Under the pieces are notes generated by a model that did not search any database, was not told the origin of the DNA, and saw only the letters and a list, made by a program, of their open reading frames with translations. A DNA stretch of 48,768 nt from an uncultured Bacteroidota bacterium (GTDB lineage Bacteria > Bacteroidota > Bacteroidia > Chitinophagales > Chitinophagaceae), in the NCBI GenBank assembly GCA_903851465.1, contig CAINOI010000032.1:1-48768 (forward strand). Direction: 5' to 3'. Position numbers and translations under genes: made by a program. Numbering within the stretch: position 1 is the stretch's first letter; each line of letters begins with the position of its first letter. Shown here one piece after another: positions 8,021-16,354 of this stretch.

Positions 8021-9543
8021 TCGCCTTGATTTTTTATAAATAGTTTCCAGTCTGTAAGCATTCCGCCTTTTAATACTCTAGGAAATTTATGTTGTCCACC
8101 AATTTTCCCCTTGCTTTCCATGAATCCCATAAAACAACTTTCTTTCAGCACTGAAACTCGAATAGACTTAAGCGCACTTTTTCGCTCGATTGCATAATCG
8201 TCGTTTAGTTGAATTAGTTTTTCATCTATTTTTTCTGCTAATAAAATTTCGTCAACCGATTGATCACATGCCACATACCAGTGGTGCGCAAAAAAGTTGC
8301 CATCGGGCTCGCCAGTAACCGTGTATTCTGGAATAGACAAATTCAACTCCTCACTAACTAACTGAACGGCTTTGTTCATATTATCTACGCTCAGGTGCTC
8401 ACCCACAAGACTTAAAAAATGTTTTGTTCTTCCAGTGATGATAATTTCTGCGTTGGATTTATCTACAAAACGAACTGTATCTCCAATTAAATATCGCCAA
8501 GCACCTGCTGGTGTACTAATTAAAATGGCGTAATCTCTCCCTTCTTCCACTTCGTGAATCATGAATGCTTCCGGTTGCTCCACCATTTCTCCATTATCAT
8601 CAAAGTTTTTTTCGTCAAAAGGAACGAATTCAAAAAAGATATGTTGGTCAAATGTCAAGCGCATGCCCAATGCGTTTTGCTTATCCTGCCAAGCTAAAAA
8701 ACCTTCGCTTGCTAAATAGGTTTCAACATATTCAATAGGCTTTCCTAATAATTTTTCAAAACCATGCTTATAGGGCTCAAAACTAACCCCACCGTGCACG
8801 AATAAAGTAAGATTGGGCCAGATCTCGTGGATGTTGTTAAGCTGATAGCGCTCTATCACCATTTCTAAACACATTTGTATCCATGCTGGCACCCCCACCA
8901 CAAAACTGATATCCCAGTCGGGTGCTTTTTCTACTATCTCTTTTAACTTTTTATTCCAATCGCGCTCTTTAGCAATTTTTTTACCAGGCTTATAAAAAGG
9001 CTGAAACCAAAAAGGTGATTTTTTTGCCGTAATACCACTTAAGTCCCCTGCATAATAGCCCGCTCCTTTTTGTAAATCGGTGCTACCTCCTAAGGTAAGC
9101 CAACCCTTACCTAGCGCTTTCAAAGGGATTTCACGATATTTAAATAAGCTTATCAATTGCTTAATCATGATGATTTTATTCCCCCTTAATAGGTCATTTG
9201 TAATGGGAATATATTTACTAGCTGCTTCGCTGGTGCCGCTACTCAAAGCAAAGTAATTGATCTTTCCAGGCCAACAAATATCGGACTGGCCTTCTAAAGT
9301 TAAGTGCCACCAATCTTTATAGATCTTATTGTAATTGTAACTTGGAACCGATTCTTGGAAATTTTTACCAATATGTCGGTGTTTTAATATTTCATCGAAC
9401 TTGAATTTTTGACCAAAAGCCGTGTATTGTGCAGTTTTAAGTAACTTTTTTAAAACACGCATTTGTGCAGATCTTGGGCTTTTTGTTGGTAGACCAAGCG
9501 CTCTAGAAAGGCTTTTTGGTAAATTAAATTCAAATATGGGCAT
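8014..9543 (-). CDS. GH3 auxin-responsive promoter family protein (acyl-acid amido synthetase-like), copy 1
   Basis: GH3 proteins adenylate a carboxylic acid with ATP and, in plants, join it to an amino acid. The bacterial substrates are not known. The 509-aa protein keeps the three ATP/AMP-binding motifs of the ANL-like fold: SSGTS (101-105), YLASEG (276-281) and YLIGD (351-355). It also has a conserved C-terminal block, KGKIGGQHKFPR. No signal peptide or membrane segment is present, so it should be cytoplasmic. It overlaps the downstream LysE exporter gene by 7 bp. A -7 box at 9579-9586 gives a leader of about 32 nt. A paralogue lies at 28921-30438, behind lptB. Confidence 0.9.
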   Translation of the reverse strand: MPIFEFNLPKSLSRALGLPTKSPRSAQMRVLKKLLKTAQYTAFGQKFKFDEILKHRHIGKNFQESVPSYNYNKIYKDWWHLTLEGQSDICWPGKINYFALSSGTSEAASKYIPITNDLLRGNKIIMIKQLISLFKYREIPLKALGKGWLTLGGSTDLQKGAGYYAGDLSGITAKKSPFWFQPFYKPGKKIAKERDWNKKLKEIVEKAPDWDISFVVGVPAWIQMCLEMVIERYQLNNIHEIWPNLTLFVHGGVSFEPYKHGFEKLLGKPIEYVETYLASEGFLAWQDKQNALGMRLTFDQHIFFEFVPFDEKNFDDNGEMVEQPEAFMIHEVEEGRDYAILISTPAGAWRYLIGDTVRFVDKSNAEIIITGRTKHFLSLVGEHLSVDNMNKAVQLVSEELNLSIPEYTVTGEPDGNFFAHHWYVACDQSVDEILLAEKIDEKLIQLNDDYAIERKSALKSIRVSVLKESCFMGFMESKGKIGGQHKFPRVLKGGMLTDWKLFIKNQGEC

Positions 9544-9578
9544 CTATAGAATCTGGTTTTATGTTAAAATATTAGTTA

Positions 9579-9586
9579 CAAAAATA
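9579..9586 (-). promoter_or_regulatory. -7 promoter box of GH3-LysE operon
   Basis: On the minus strand this reads TATTTTTG, matching TAnnTTTG. Expected start is near 9575, leaving about 32 nt of leader. It is back-to-back with the promoter of the divergent gene at 9624. Confidence 0.55.
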
Positions 9587-9611
9587 CGAATGTTATTCGA
9601 GCAAACGAAGC

Positions 9612-9619
9612 TACTTTTG
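9612..9619 (+). promoter_or_regulatory. -7 promoter box of the inositol monophosphatase-family gene
   Basis: TACTTTTG ends 5 bases before the ATG at 9624, so the predicted transcript starts about one base ahead of the start codon, an essentially leaderless arrangement. Confidence 0.6.
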
Positions 9620-9623
9620 TTCC

Positions 9624-10400
9624 ATGATTAAAAATACGCTAATTCAGGCAGTAGAAGTCGGTGCAAAAGAGTTGACTCGTTTTTTTAACGGTACTTTTAC
9701 GATTGCGAGTAAGTCTTCTGTAAATGACTTGGTCACCGAGGCGGATCATGCTTCAGAAAAAGCTATCATTGGGTTAATCCAATCCCAGTTTCCAGACCAT
9801 TTTATTCTTAGTGAAGAGACGGGCGAGATGGCATCCTTATCGGATACTAAATGGATTATTGATCCAATTGATGGTACCATTAATTTTGCCAACGGCATCC
9901 CAATTTGTTGCGTAAGTATTGGTGTTGAACACAAGGGAGAGATGATTTTGGGTTCAGTGTATAATCCATTTATGAATGAATTGTTTTTTGCAGAAAAAGG
10001 AAAGGGTGCAACATTAAACGGAAGACCAATTACCGTTAGCAATAAGGATTCTATTTTACATAGTTGTTTAGTGACAGGCTTTCCTTACCAATATTTAGAT
10101 AGTGAAAATGGACCTTTACAAGTTTTTGAAAAATTAGTTCGAAAAGCAATACCAGTTCGTAGATTAGGAAGTGCAGCATTGGATTTATGTTGGACCGCTG
10201 CTGGAAGGTTCGATGGATTTTATGAACACAAACTTCAACCATGGGATAGTGCTGCTGGATTTTTAATGGTGGAGGAAGCAGGAGGAAAAGTAACAGATTT
10301 AACAGGTAACGCGTACAACCCATACCAGCCAGGCATTATAGCAACCAATGGTTTTATTCATGACCAATTATTATCGGTGGTGAATGGCGGAAATTTATAA
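9624..10400 (+). CDS. Inositol monophosphatase family protein (SuhB/CysQ-like)
   Basis: Mg-dependent, Li-sensitive-type phosphatase of the FIG superfamily. Likely substrates are inositol 1-phosphate or a related sugar phosphate. The 258-aa protein has all metal-binding motifs: EE at 64-65, DPIDGT at 80-85 and WDSAAG at 207-212. Motif spacing fits inositol monophosphatases better than 3'-phosphoadenosine phosphatases, but the two are hard to separate by eye. thiL follows after 10 bp on the same strand, so the pair is probably an operon. Its promoter box implies an almost leaderless message. Confidence 0.85.
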   Translation: MIKNTLIQAVEVGAKELTRFFNGTFTIASKSSVNDLVTEADHASEKAIIGLIQSQFPDHFILSEETGEMASLSDTKWIIDPIDGTINFANGIPICCVSIGVEHKGEMILGSVYNPFMNELFFAEKGKGATLNGRPITVSNKDSILHSCLVTGFPYQYLDSENGPLQVFEKLVRKAIPVRRLGSAALDLCWTAAGRFDGFYEHKLQPWDSAAGFLMVEEAGGKVTDLTGNAYNPYQPGIIATNGFIHDQLLSVVNGGNL

Positions 10401-10410
10401 AAATTAATTT

Positions 10411-11451
10411 ATGTCAACAGAAAGAACAGAGATAGAAAAATTAGGAGAGTTTGGATTGATAGATCGATTAACACAAAACTTTGAAACACTCAATGCATCA
10501 ACCGTCTTGTCAATTGGTGATGATGCAGCAGTGATAGATCATTTTGGAAAACAAACAGTGATTACAACCGACTTGTTAATTGAAGGTGTACATTTTGATT
10601 TAATGTATACACCACTAAAACATCTTGGCTATAAATCGGTGGTGGTGAACCTTAGTGATATTTATGCAATGAATGCGCACCCTACACAAATCACTATGAG
10701 CGTGGCTTTCAGCAATCGCTTTAGTTTAGAAGCACTAGAAGAATTTTATGAAGGGGTAGCTATCGCTTGTGATAAATATGGCGTGGATTTAATTGGAGGA
10801 GATACTTCCACCTCTCAAAAAGGACTCATCATTTCTGTGACTGCATTGGGCGAAGTTACCCCAGATCAATATATCAAAAGAAGCACCGCCGAGTCTGGTG
10901 ATTTAATTTGTGTATCTGGAGATTTGGGCGCAGCCTTTTTGGGATTAACCCTGATGGAACGCGAAAAACAAATCTTTTTAGAAAACCCACAGATACAACC
11001 GAACTTAGAAAATGAAGATTATATCGTTGGAAAATTATTAAAGCCAGAAGCAAGAAAAGACATCATAGAATTACTAGAAAAACTAGAAATCAAGCCAACC
11101 TCAATGATGGATGTGAGTGATGGATTAAGTTCTGATGTGTTACACCTATGTAAACAATCTGAACTAGGTTGTAGAATTTATGAAGAAAAAATTCCGATCA
11201 ACGAAGCGAGTAAGGCTGCTGCCTTTAAGTTTGGATTAGACGCCACTGTGTGCGCGCTGAATGGAGGCGAAGATTATGAATTGCTATTTACCATGAAGCA
11301 AGCAGATTATGATAAAATAACGATGCAAGAAGAAATTAGTGTGATTGGATATATGTGTGATGCATCAGAGGGTACCAAATTAATTACAAAAGGAAATAAC
11401 CTATTTGATATCACCGCACAAGGCTGGAATGCATTTGGAAAAGAGGGTTAA
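10411..11451 (+). CDS. thiL: Thiamine-monophosphate kinase
   Basis: Phosphorylates thiamine monophosphate to thiamine diphosphate with ATP, the last step of cofactor synthesis. The 346-aa protein is of usual length and carries the AIRS-superfamily signatures of ThiL: IGDDAA (35-40), TTDLLIEGVHFDL (52-64), VVNLSDIYAMNA (78-89), LIGGDTS near 130 and DVSDGLSSDV near 236. SelD, a related kinase, is excluded because the N-terminal Cys/Sec motif is absent. It sits 10 bp behind the inositol monophosphatase-family gene. No thiamine riboswitch is visible in front of either gene. Confidence 0.94.
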   Translation: MSTERTEIEKLGEFGLIDRLTQNFETLNASTVLSIGDDAAVIDHFGKQTVITTDLLIEGVHFDLMYTPLKHLGYKSVVVNLSDIYAMNAHPTQITMSVAFSNRFSLEALEEFYEGVAIACDKYGVDLIGGDTSTSQKGLIISVTALGEVTPDQYIKRSTAESGDLICVSGDLGAAFLGLTLMEREKQIFLENPQIQPNLENEDYIVGKLLKPEARKDIIELLEKLEIKPTSMMDVSDGLSSDVLHLCKQSELGCRIYEEKIPINEASKAAAFKFGLDATVCALNGGEDYELLFTMKQADYDKITMQEEISVIGYMCDASEGTKLITKGNNLFDITAQGWNAFGKEG

Positions 11452-11471
11452 TTCAAATCGCGCCATTGCAC

Positions 11472-11945
11472 TTAAGCCTTATATAGTTTTTGCACAATAG
11501 GCTGGTATAAAATTGGTTCAAATCCACGCTGGTGCAGGAATGCATATGTTTTGGCCATGCGACTAAGACCTCTTTCCCCTTTTAAGCTATTCCATTTTTT
11601 GGTGGCTAATTGTTCTAAAGTTTTGATATAAGCATCCTCATCAATGGCCTTTAAGCCAATTTTAATATTGAAGTTGCTGACCCTTTTTTGTTGCAAAGCG
11701 TGTTGAATTTTAACTTTGCCCCATCCCTTAATTCTAAAATGTCCCCCAGCAAACTGTGTGGCAAATCGTTCTTCATTCAAGAAGTTTTCGGCAATCAGGT
11801 CCGACATAATTTCTTCAACTTCGTCCATAGTCATACCCAGTTCGTATAGCTTATCCCGTACCTCTTGTTGGGCCCTTTCTTGGTAGGCACAATAGTGCCG
11901 TATCCTTTGTATAGCTTGCTCCTTACCAATTCGAACTTTCTTCAT
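11472..11945 (-). CDS. recX: Regulatory protein RecX
   Basis: RecX caps or disassembles RecA filaments and limits recombination activity. The 157-aa protein has the all-helical RecX pattern with three degenerate repeats. Recognisable segments are the N-terminal AIQRIRHYCAYQERAQQEVR, then ENFLNEERFATQFAGGHFRIKGWGKVKI and RGFEPILYQPIV at the C-terminus. Unlike in many bacteria it is not next to recA, which is at the other side of a 10-kb stretch. It is transcribed divergently from dnaN, and a 12-bp palindrome lies between their likely promoters. Confidence 0.88.
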   Translation of the reverse strand: MKKVRIGKEQAIQRIRHYCAYQERAQQEVRDKLYELGMTMDEVEEIMSDLIAENFLNEERFATQFAGGHFRIKGWGKVKIQHALQQKRVSNFNIKIGLKAIDEDAYIKTLEQLATKKWNSLKGERGLSRMAKTYAFLHQRGFEPILYQPIVQKLYKA

Positions 11946-11962
11946 AATGTCAATAAGAATTG

Positions 11963-11970
11963 CTAAAATA
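11963..11970 (-). promoter_or_regulatory. Possible -7 box of recX (variant)
   Basis: On the minus strand the sequence is TATTTTAG, a variant of TAnnTTTG with A instead of T/G near the end. Start would be near 11959, 14 nt before the recX ATG. The divergent dnaN box shows the same variant ending. Confidence 0.3.
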
Positions 11971-11977
11971 GCTTTTT

Positions 11978-11989
11978 AATCTTAAGATT
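11978..11989. promoter_or_regulatory. 12-bp perfect palindrome between recX and dnaN
   Basis: AATCTTAAGATT is a perfect palindrome placed between the two divergent candidate -7 boxes (11963-11970 and 11991-11998). Position suggests an operator, but AT-rich palindromes of this size can occur by chance. Confidence 0.3.
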
Positions 11990-11990
11990 T

Positions 11991-11998
11991 TACTTTAG
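11991..11998 (+). promoter_or_regulatory. Possible -7 box of dnaN (variant)
   Basis: TACTTTAG resembles TAnnTTTG with one changed base near the end. The leader would be about 54 nt and contains a small hairpin, AGGGTA/TACCCT at 12017-12034. Confidence 0.3.
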
Positions 11999-12055
11999 TT
12001 TCGTTCTAGTTATTCAAGGGTAAATAGGTACCCTAAAAAATCAAAAATCGACAGC

Positions 12056-13171
12056 ATGAAGTTTATTGTATCTTCTTCTTCTTTATTAAAACACCTTCAA
12101 CAAATTTCAGGTGTGATTAATACCAATACCGTATTGCCTATTTTAGAAGATTTTTTATTCGAAATAGAAGATAAAAAATTGAACATTGTGGCAACCGATT
12201 TAGAAACGGTTATGCGCGTGCAAATGGAAGTAGAAAGCAAGGTGAACGGACGTGTTTGTATTCCTGCAAAAATTTTAATTGATTCTTTAAAAAATATTGC
12301 AGACCAACCTTTGACTTTTAATATTGATAAGAACTATGCTGTAGAAATAACAAGCGATAATGGAAAGTATAAAGTGATGGGTGAAAATCCGGACAACTTC
12401 CCAAAAGAGCCTACAGCAGACGATACAACAGGCTTTAATATGACTAGTGGTGGTTTGTTAACCGCTATCAACAAGACATTATTTGCAGTGAGCGGAGACG
12501 ATTTGCGTCCTGCCATGACAGGCGTTTTCTTTGAATTAACAAAAGAGAGCGTTCAATTTGTAGCTACAGATGCACACCGTTTGGTTCGTTATAAAAGAAC
12601 AGATGTAAAAGCCACTCAAAATGCCTCTTTCATCGTGCCCAAAAAGCCTTTAAATTTATTAAAGAATGCTTTGCCAGACAATGACGATGCTATCACAGTT
12701 AGCTTTAACAACAATCACTTATTTGTGGCACATGGATCTACGCAATTAATTTGTCGATTGATTGATGCTAGATTCCCAGATTATAAAGTGGTGATCCCTG
12801 CTGATAACCCTTATCGTTTAACAGTGAATAAGCACGATTTCCAAAATGCATTACGCCGTGTGAATGTATTTAGTAATAAGAGCACCAATCAGGTGGCTTT
12901 AAATATTACAGGCAATGAATTACAGATGGCAGCACAAGATATTGATTTTAGTTTCGAAGGTAACGAGCGCATGAGCTGTGAATACCAAGGAGAAGATATC
13001 CAAATTGCCTTCAACGCAAAGTTTTTAATTGAGATGTTGAATGCGGCGGACACGGACGAGGTCTTTATTGAATTGTCAACGCCAAGCAAGGCAGGATTGA
13101 TCAAACCATCTGAACAAGCTCCAGGAGAGGACTTGTTGATGTTGGTGATGCCTTTAATGTTAAATAGCTAA
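12056..13171 (+). CDS. dnaN: DNA polymerase III beta sliding clamp
   Basis: Ring-shaped homodimer that tethers DNA polymerase III and repair proteins to DNA. The 371-aa product has the standard length and three-domain clamp pattern. It starts MKFIVSSSSLLKHLQQISGV and ends with the typical LVMPLML block. Conserved internal stretches include FVATDAHRLVRY (about 168-179) and RFPDYKVVIP near 240. The gene is alone: it is divergent from recX, and a strong terminator at 13211-13247 follows. dnaA and gyrB, frequent neighbours in other bacteria, are not here, so this is not evidence for a replication origin. Confidence 0.97.
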   Translation: MKFIVSSSSLLKHLQQISGVINTNTVLPILEDFLFEIEDKKLNIVATDLETVMRVQMEVESKVNGRVCIPAKILIDSLKNIADQPLTFNIDKNYAVEITSDNGKYKVMGENPDNFPKEPTADDTTGFNMTSGGLLTAINKTLFAVSGDDLRPAMTGVFFELTKESVQFVATDAHRLVRYKRTDVKATQNASFIVPKKPLNLLKNALPDNDDAITVSFNNNHLFVAHGSTQLICRLIDARFPDYKVVIPADNPYRLTVNKHDFQNALRRVNVFSNKSTNQVALNITGNELQMAAQDIDFSFEGNERMSCEYQGEDIQIAFNAKFLIEMLNAADTDEVFIELSTPSKAGLIKPSEQAPGEDLLMLVMPLMLNS

Positions 13172-13210
13172 TCCCTATCCTATACAAAGTCTTCAACAAG
13201 ACTTCAGAAT

Positions 13211-13247
13211 AACCCGGTGTCGCTGACTTCAGAACATCGGGTTTTTT
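13211..13247 (+). terminator. Rho-independent terminator of dnaN
   Basis: A 10-bp stem AACCCGGTGT/ACATCGGGTT with one G-T pair and a 13-base loop is followed by six T (13242-13247). It starts 39 bp after the dnaN stop. A GTG-initiated extension of the next gene would run through it and is therefore unlikely. Confidence 0.85.
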
Positions 13248-13276
13248 ATTTACATTTATGCATAAAACAAATTGCT

Positions 13277-14098
13277 ATGTTAGAGGCGATAAAAACCTAT
13301 TTTGAAACCATTCCTAGTTTGCACCGTGCATTGATTCTTGCAGGTGGAATTACTTTTTTTTGGATCATTGAATTCGCAATACCCTTGTTTCAATTCAAGT
13401 ACAATAAAACAAAACATGCTGCATTAAATATTTTTTTCACTTTAACAACCATTGTGATCAATTTTGCATTTGCATTGATCATGGTGAAAGCGAGTGATTA
13501 TGTAGTAGCCAATGGATGGGGCTTATTACAAGTTGTAAAAATGCCAATATTGCTTGAACTTATAGTTGGCTTATTGTTATTGGATTTAATTGGCGCCTAC
13601 CTTGTGCATTTGATCGAACATAAAGTAAAATTTTTATGGAAGTTTCATATGGTGCACCATGCAGATATTTATGTAGATACAACAACATCAACTCGTCATC
13701 ATCCAGGCGAATCCATTGTTAGAGCAGTGTTTGCTATCATTGGTGTAGTGGTGTTAGGCGCGCCCATGTGGTTGGTGCTTTTGTACCAAAGTGTAAGCGT
13801 GGTACTTACGCAGTTCAATCATGCGAATATTAGAATTCCAAAATGGTTTGATCAAACCATAGGCTTGATTTTAGTATCCCCCAATATGCATCGCGTACAT
13901 CATCATTTAACAAGACCCCAAACAGATGCGAACTATGGCAATATATTTTCGTTCTGGGATCGACTTTTTGGAACTTATGATAGTACTAACATCAATGAAA
14001 TTGTATTTGGTTTAGATGTTGTAGATAATTCCAAACATGCAGACATCTCTTATCAATTAAGAATGCCTTTTGACAAAAGTATCAAATCGGATTATTAA
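13277..14098 (+). CDS. Sterol desaturase / fatty acid hydroxylase superfamily membrane protein
   Basis: Predicted di-iron membrane oxygenase that hydroxylates or desaturates a lipid or carotenoid-like substrate. The substrate is unknown. The 273-aa protein has four or more hydrophobic segments and the full histidine set of the superfamily: HLIEH (111-115), HMVHH (124-128), RHH (140-142) and HRVHHH (205-210). I start at the ATG at 13277, because an in-frame GTG at 13217 would place 20 codons over the dnaN terminator. A weak -7-like TACATTTA is at 13251-13258. kdsB follows 37 bp downstream; a link to lipopolysaccharide modification is possible but only inferred from position. Confidence 0.85.
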   Translation: MLEAIKTYFETIPSLHRALILAGGITFFWIIEFAIPLFQFKYNKTKHAALNIFFTLTTIVINFAFALIMVKASDYVVANGWGLLQVVKMPILLELIVGLLLLDLIGAYLVHLIEHKVKFLWKFHMVHHADIYVDTTTSTRHHPGESIVRAVFAIIGVVVLGAPMWLVLLYQSVSVVLTQFNHANIRIPKWFDQTIGLILVSPNMHRVHHHLTRPQTDANYGNIFSFWDRLFGTYDSTNINEIVFGLDVVDNSKHADISYQLRMPFDKSIKSDY

Positions 14099-14135
14099 AA
14101 AGCGCCATTAAAATTCTTATAAATTAAAATTATCC

Positions 14136-14858
14136 ATGCATAAAATTGGCGCATTTATACCAGCTCGTTACGCAGCTACAAGGTTTCCAGCAAAGCTGAT
14201 GCAAATGCTAGGTGACAAGTCTGTGATTAGGCATACTTATGACAACACAAAGGCAACAGGCTTGTTTGATGAAGTGTATGTGGTGACCGACAGCGAAATT
14301 ATTTTTAATGAAATAGTTTCAAATGGCGGCAAGGCCATTATGAGCATAAAGGCACATGAAAGTGGATCCGATAGAATCGCAGAAGCCATAGAAAATTTAG
14401 ATATTGATATCGTGGTGAATGTACAGGGCGATGAACCTTTTGTTAAACGCGAGCCATTAGAGAAAGTGCTTGCTTGTTTTGAGGATGCAAACGTACAGGT
14501 TGCTTCTTTAATGCAAGTATTAACCAATCAAGCATCTATCGAAGATCCTAACTTCGTAAAAGTAGCAGTAGATAAAAACTGGAATGCGTTGTTTTTTTCA
14601 CGCAGCGTGATTCCTTATCCAAGGTCGTCAGAGATTCCAATTCCTTATTATGAACATGTAGGCGTGTATGCATTTAAAAAACAAGCCTTGATTGATTTCA
14701 CAAACTGGCCAATGTCGCCACTAGAAGCTGCAGAAAAAATAGAGTGTTTACGTTATTTAGAAAATGGCATATCCATTAAAATGTCCATCACCAATTATAT
14801 GGGGGTAGAAATAGACACGCCCGAAGACTTGATTAAAGCAGAGCAACTTTTAAAATAA
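14136..14858 (+). CDS. kdsB: 3-deoxy-manno-octulosonate cytidylyltransferase
   Basis: Activates Kdo (or 8-amino-Kdo in organisms that make it) with CTP to the CMP-sugar used for lipid A-core assembly. The 240-aa cytoplasmic protein has the family signature [13 protein letters not shown] (8-20), the metal-binding [11 protein letters not shown] near 91-101 and the C-terminal [11 protein letters not shown] KdnB-like Kdo 8-oxidase is encoded 1.5 kb downstream. In Shewanella the KdsB orthologue of such a pathway prefers 8-amino-Kdo, so the sugar specificity here is open. No promoter box is obvious, and it may be read from the upstream gene. Confidence 0.95.
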   Translation: MHKIGAFIPARYAATRFPAKLMQMLGDKSVIRHTYDNTKATGLFDEVYVVTDSEIIFNEIVSNGGKAIMSIKAHESGSDRIAEAIENLDIDIVVNVQGDEPFVKREPLEKVLACFEDANVQVASLMQVLTNQASIEDPNFVKVAVDKNWNALFFSRSVIPYPRSSEIPIPYYEHVGVYAFKKQALIDFTNWPMSPLEAAEKIECLRYLENGISIKMSITNYMGVEIDTPEDLIKAEQLLK

Positions 14859-14935
14859 ACACTTTTAAAACAAATAGTTTTATAAATAGCGATTAACAAA
14901 AGTATAAAACGCAATCATTACATTAACATACAACT

Positions 14936-16282
14936 ATGAACAAAGGAAAATTATTTCAGTCAACCGTGGTGGCTGCACTTGCTGGATTTATTTTTGGATT
15001 TGATATGGTGGTGATTTCTGGGGCCGATAAGCCTATTCAAGAACTATGGCAAACCACACCTTGGTTTCATGGTTTCTTTATTATGTCAATGGCATTATGG
15101 GGCACAGTGATTGGGTCTATCTTTGCGGGAGCGCCAACCGAAAAATATGGTCGTAAAAAAGTATTGATATGGCTGGGGGTTATGTTTATTGCATCTGCGA
15201 TTGGCTCTGCATTGGCACAAGACCCCTATACTTTTTCGTTCTTTAGATTAATTGGAGGTATTGCGATTGGCGTATCTTCTGTAGCTGCGCCAACTTATAT
15301 TTCTGAAATTTCTAATAAAAATAATAGGGGAAAATTAGTGGGTATGTACCAGTTCAATATTGTCTTTGGTATTTTAATTGCTTATTTATCTAATTATTTT
15401 TTAGCAGGTGTTGGCGGTGCCAATGATTGGCGCTGGATGTTGGCTGTTTTATTAATTCCTTCTATCATTTATACTTTAATGACTTTAGGCTTACCTGAAA
15501 GTCCAAGATGGTTGTTTTCTGTTAAAAATGACGAGGATGGCGCTAGAGCGAACTTAGCTATTGTGGGTGTGGAAAACATAGATGAAACGATTCAAGAAAT
15601 TAGCTCAGCCCATGAAGAAGAAAAAGCGCAAGGTAGCATTCAGTTATTTACAAAACATCATCGTAAAATACTGTCTATTGCTTTTTTTGTTGCTTTTTTT
15701 AATCAGGCCTCTGGCATCAACTTTCTTTTATATTATGCACCTAGAATTTTAGAAGAAGCTGGTTTTGCAAAGAATAATTCTTTATTAAGTTCTATCTCTT
15801 TAGGTTTAATGAATTTGCTATTTACATTTGTTGGACTTTGGTTAATTGACCGCATTGGGCGCAAGACTTTGTTAATTATTGGTTCATTCGGATACATTAT
15901 TAGTTTATCCATGGTGGCCTATGGTTTTATTAATCATAGCGCACCCGAATTCATGCTTAGCTTTTTGTTATTATTTATAGCAGCACATGCGATTGGACAA
16001 GGCGCAGTGATATGGGTATTGATATCAGAAATCTTCCCCAATCAAATTAGAGCTAAGGGCCAAGCATTTGGCGCTAGTATTCACTGGGTATTTGCAGCAT
16101 TGATTACTTTGGTAACACCTGTATTTTTAGATAGCGAATATGGAATTTTTAAAGAGAACCCTTGGCCGATTTTTGTATTTTTCGCAGTCATGATGGCTTT
16201 ACAATTGGTTTGGATTTTGTTAAAAGTGCCAGAAACAAAAGGCGTATCCTTAGAGGAGCTGCAAAAGAAATTAGCACAGTAA
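14936..16282 (+). CDS. MFS sugar porter (XylE/GLUT-like)
   Basis: Inner-membrane secondary transporter, probably a sugar-proton symporter. The 448-aa protein shows about twelve membrane segments and the sugar-porter signatures: GRKKVLIWLG after the second segment, LPESPRWLF before the central loop, DRIGRKTLL in the second half and VPETKG at the end. The N-terminal GFIFGFD motif is also typical. The sugar cannot be read from the sequence. A weak -7-like TAGTTTTA lies at 14875-14882. A strong terminator follows directly, so the unit ends here and kdnB has its own promoter. Confidence 0.9.
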   Translation: MNKGKLFQSTVVAALAGFIFGFDMVVISGADKPIQELWQTTPWFHGFFIMSMALWGTVIGSIFAGAPTEKYGRKKVLIWLGVMFIASAIGSALAQDPYTFSFFRLIGGIAIGVSSVAAPTYISEISNKNNRGKLVGMYQFNIVFGILIAYLSNYFLAGVGGANDWRWMLAVLLIPSIIYTLMTLGLPESPRWLFSVKNDEDGARANLAIVGVENIDETIQEISSAHEEEKAQGSIQLFTKHHRKILSIAFFVAFFNQASGINFLLYYAPRILEEAGFAKNNSLLSSISLGLMNLLFTFVGLWLIDRIGRKTLLIIGSFGYIISLSMVAYGFINHSAPEFMLSFLLLFIAAHAIGQGAVIWVLISEIFPNQIRAKGQAFGASIHWVFAALITLVTPVFLDSEYGIFKENPWPIFVFFAVMMALQLVWILLKVPETKGVSLEELQKKLAQ

Positions 16283-16285
16283 ACT

Positions 16286-16313
16286 AAAAGCGACTCCAAC
16301 GAGTCGCTTTTTT
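16286..16313 (+). terminator. Rho-independent terminator after the sugar porter gene
   Basis: An 11-bp perfect stem AAAAGCGACTC/GAGTCGCTTTT with a CAAC loop runs into a T-run ending at 16313. It begins 4 bp after the stop codon. Confidence 0.92.
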
Positions 16314-16326
16314 ATGAATAAGATTG

Positions 16327-16334
16327 TAACTTTG
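16327..16334 (+). promoter_or_regulatory. -7 promoter box of the kdnB-like gene
   Basis: TAACTTTG matches TAnnTTTG and lies just behind the preceding terminator. Expected start near 16338 leaves a leader of about 17 nt. Confidence 0.6.
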
Positions 16335-16354
16335 ATACGAGTAAAAAAATAATT

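Noticed and set aside
10380..10411. Thiamine riboswitch in front of thiL
   Set aside because: Only 10 bp separate it from the preceding gene, and nothing resembling a riboswitch core lies upstream of that gene.
12056..13171. Replication origin near dnaN
   Set aside because: No dnaA gene, no cluster of DnaA boxes and no gyrB or recF next to it; dnaN alone is not evidence for an origin.
13217..13276. 20-codon N-terminal extension of the sterol desaturase-like gene
   Set aside because: The GTG start and following codons form the dnaN terminator hairpin.
14936..16282. Assignment of the sugar porter to xylose
   Set aside because: Sugar-porter signatures are clear, but nothing in the sequence or neighbourhood (no xylose isomerase or kinase) decides the sugar.
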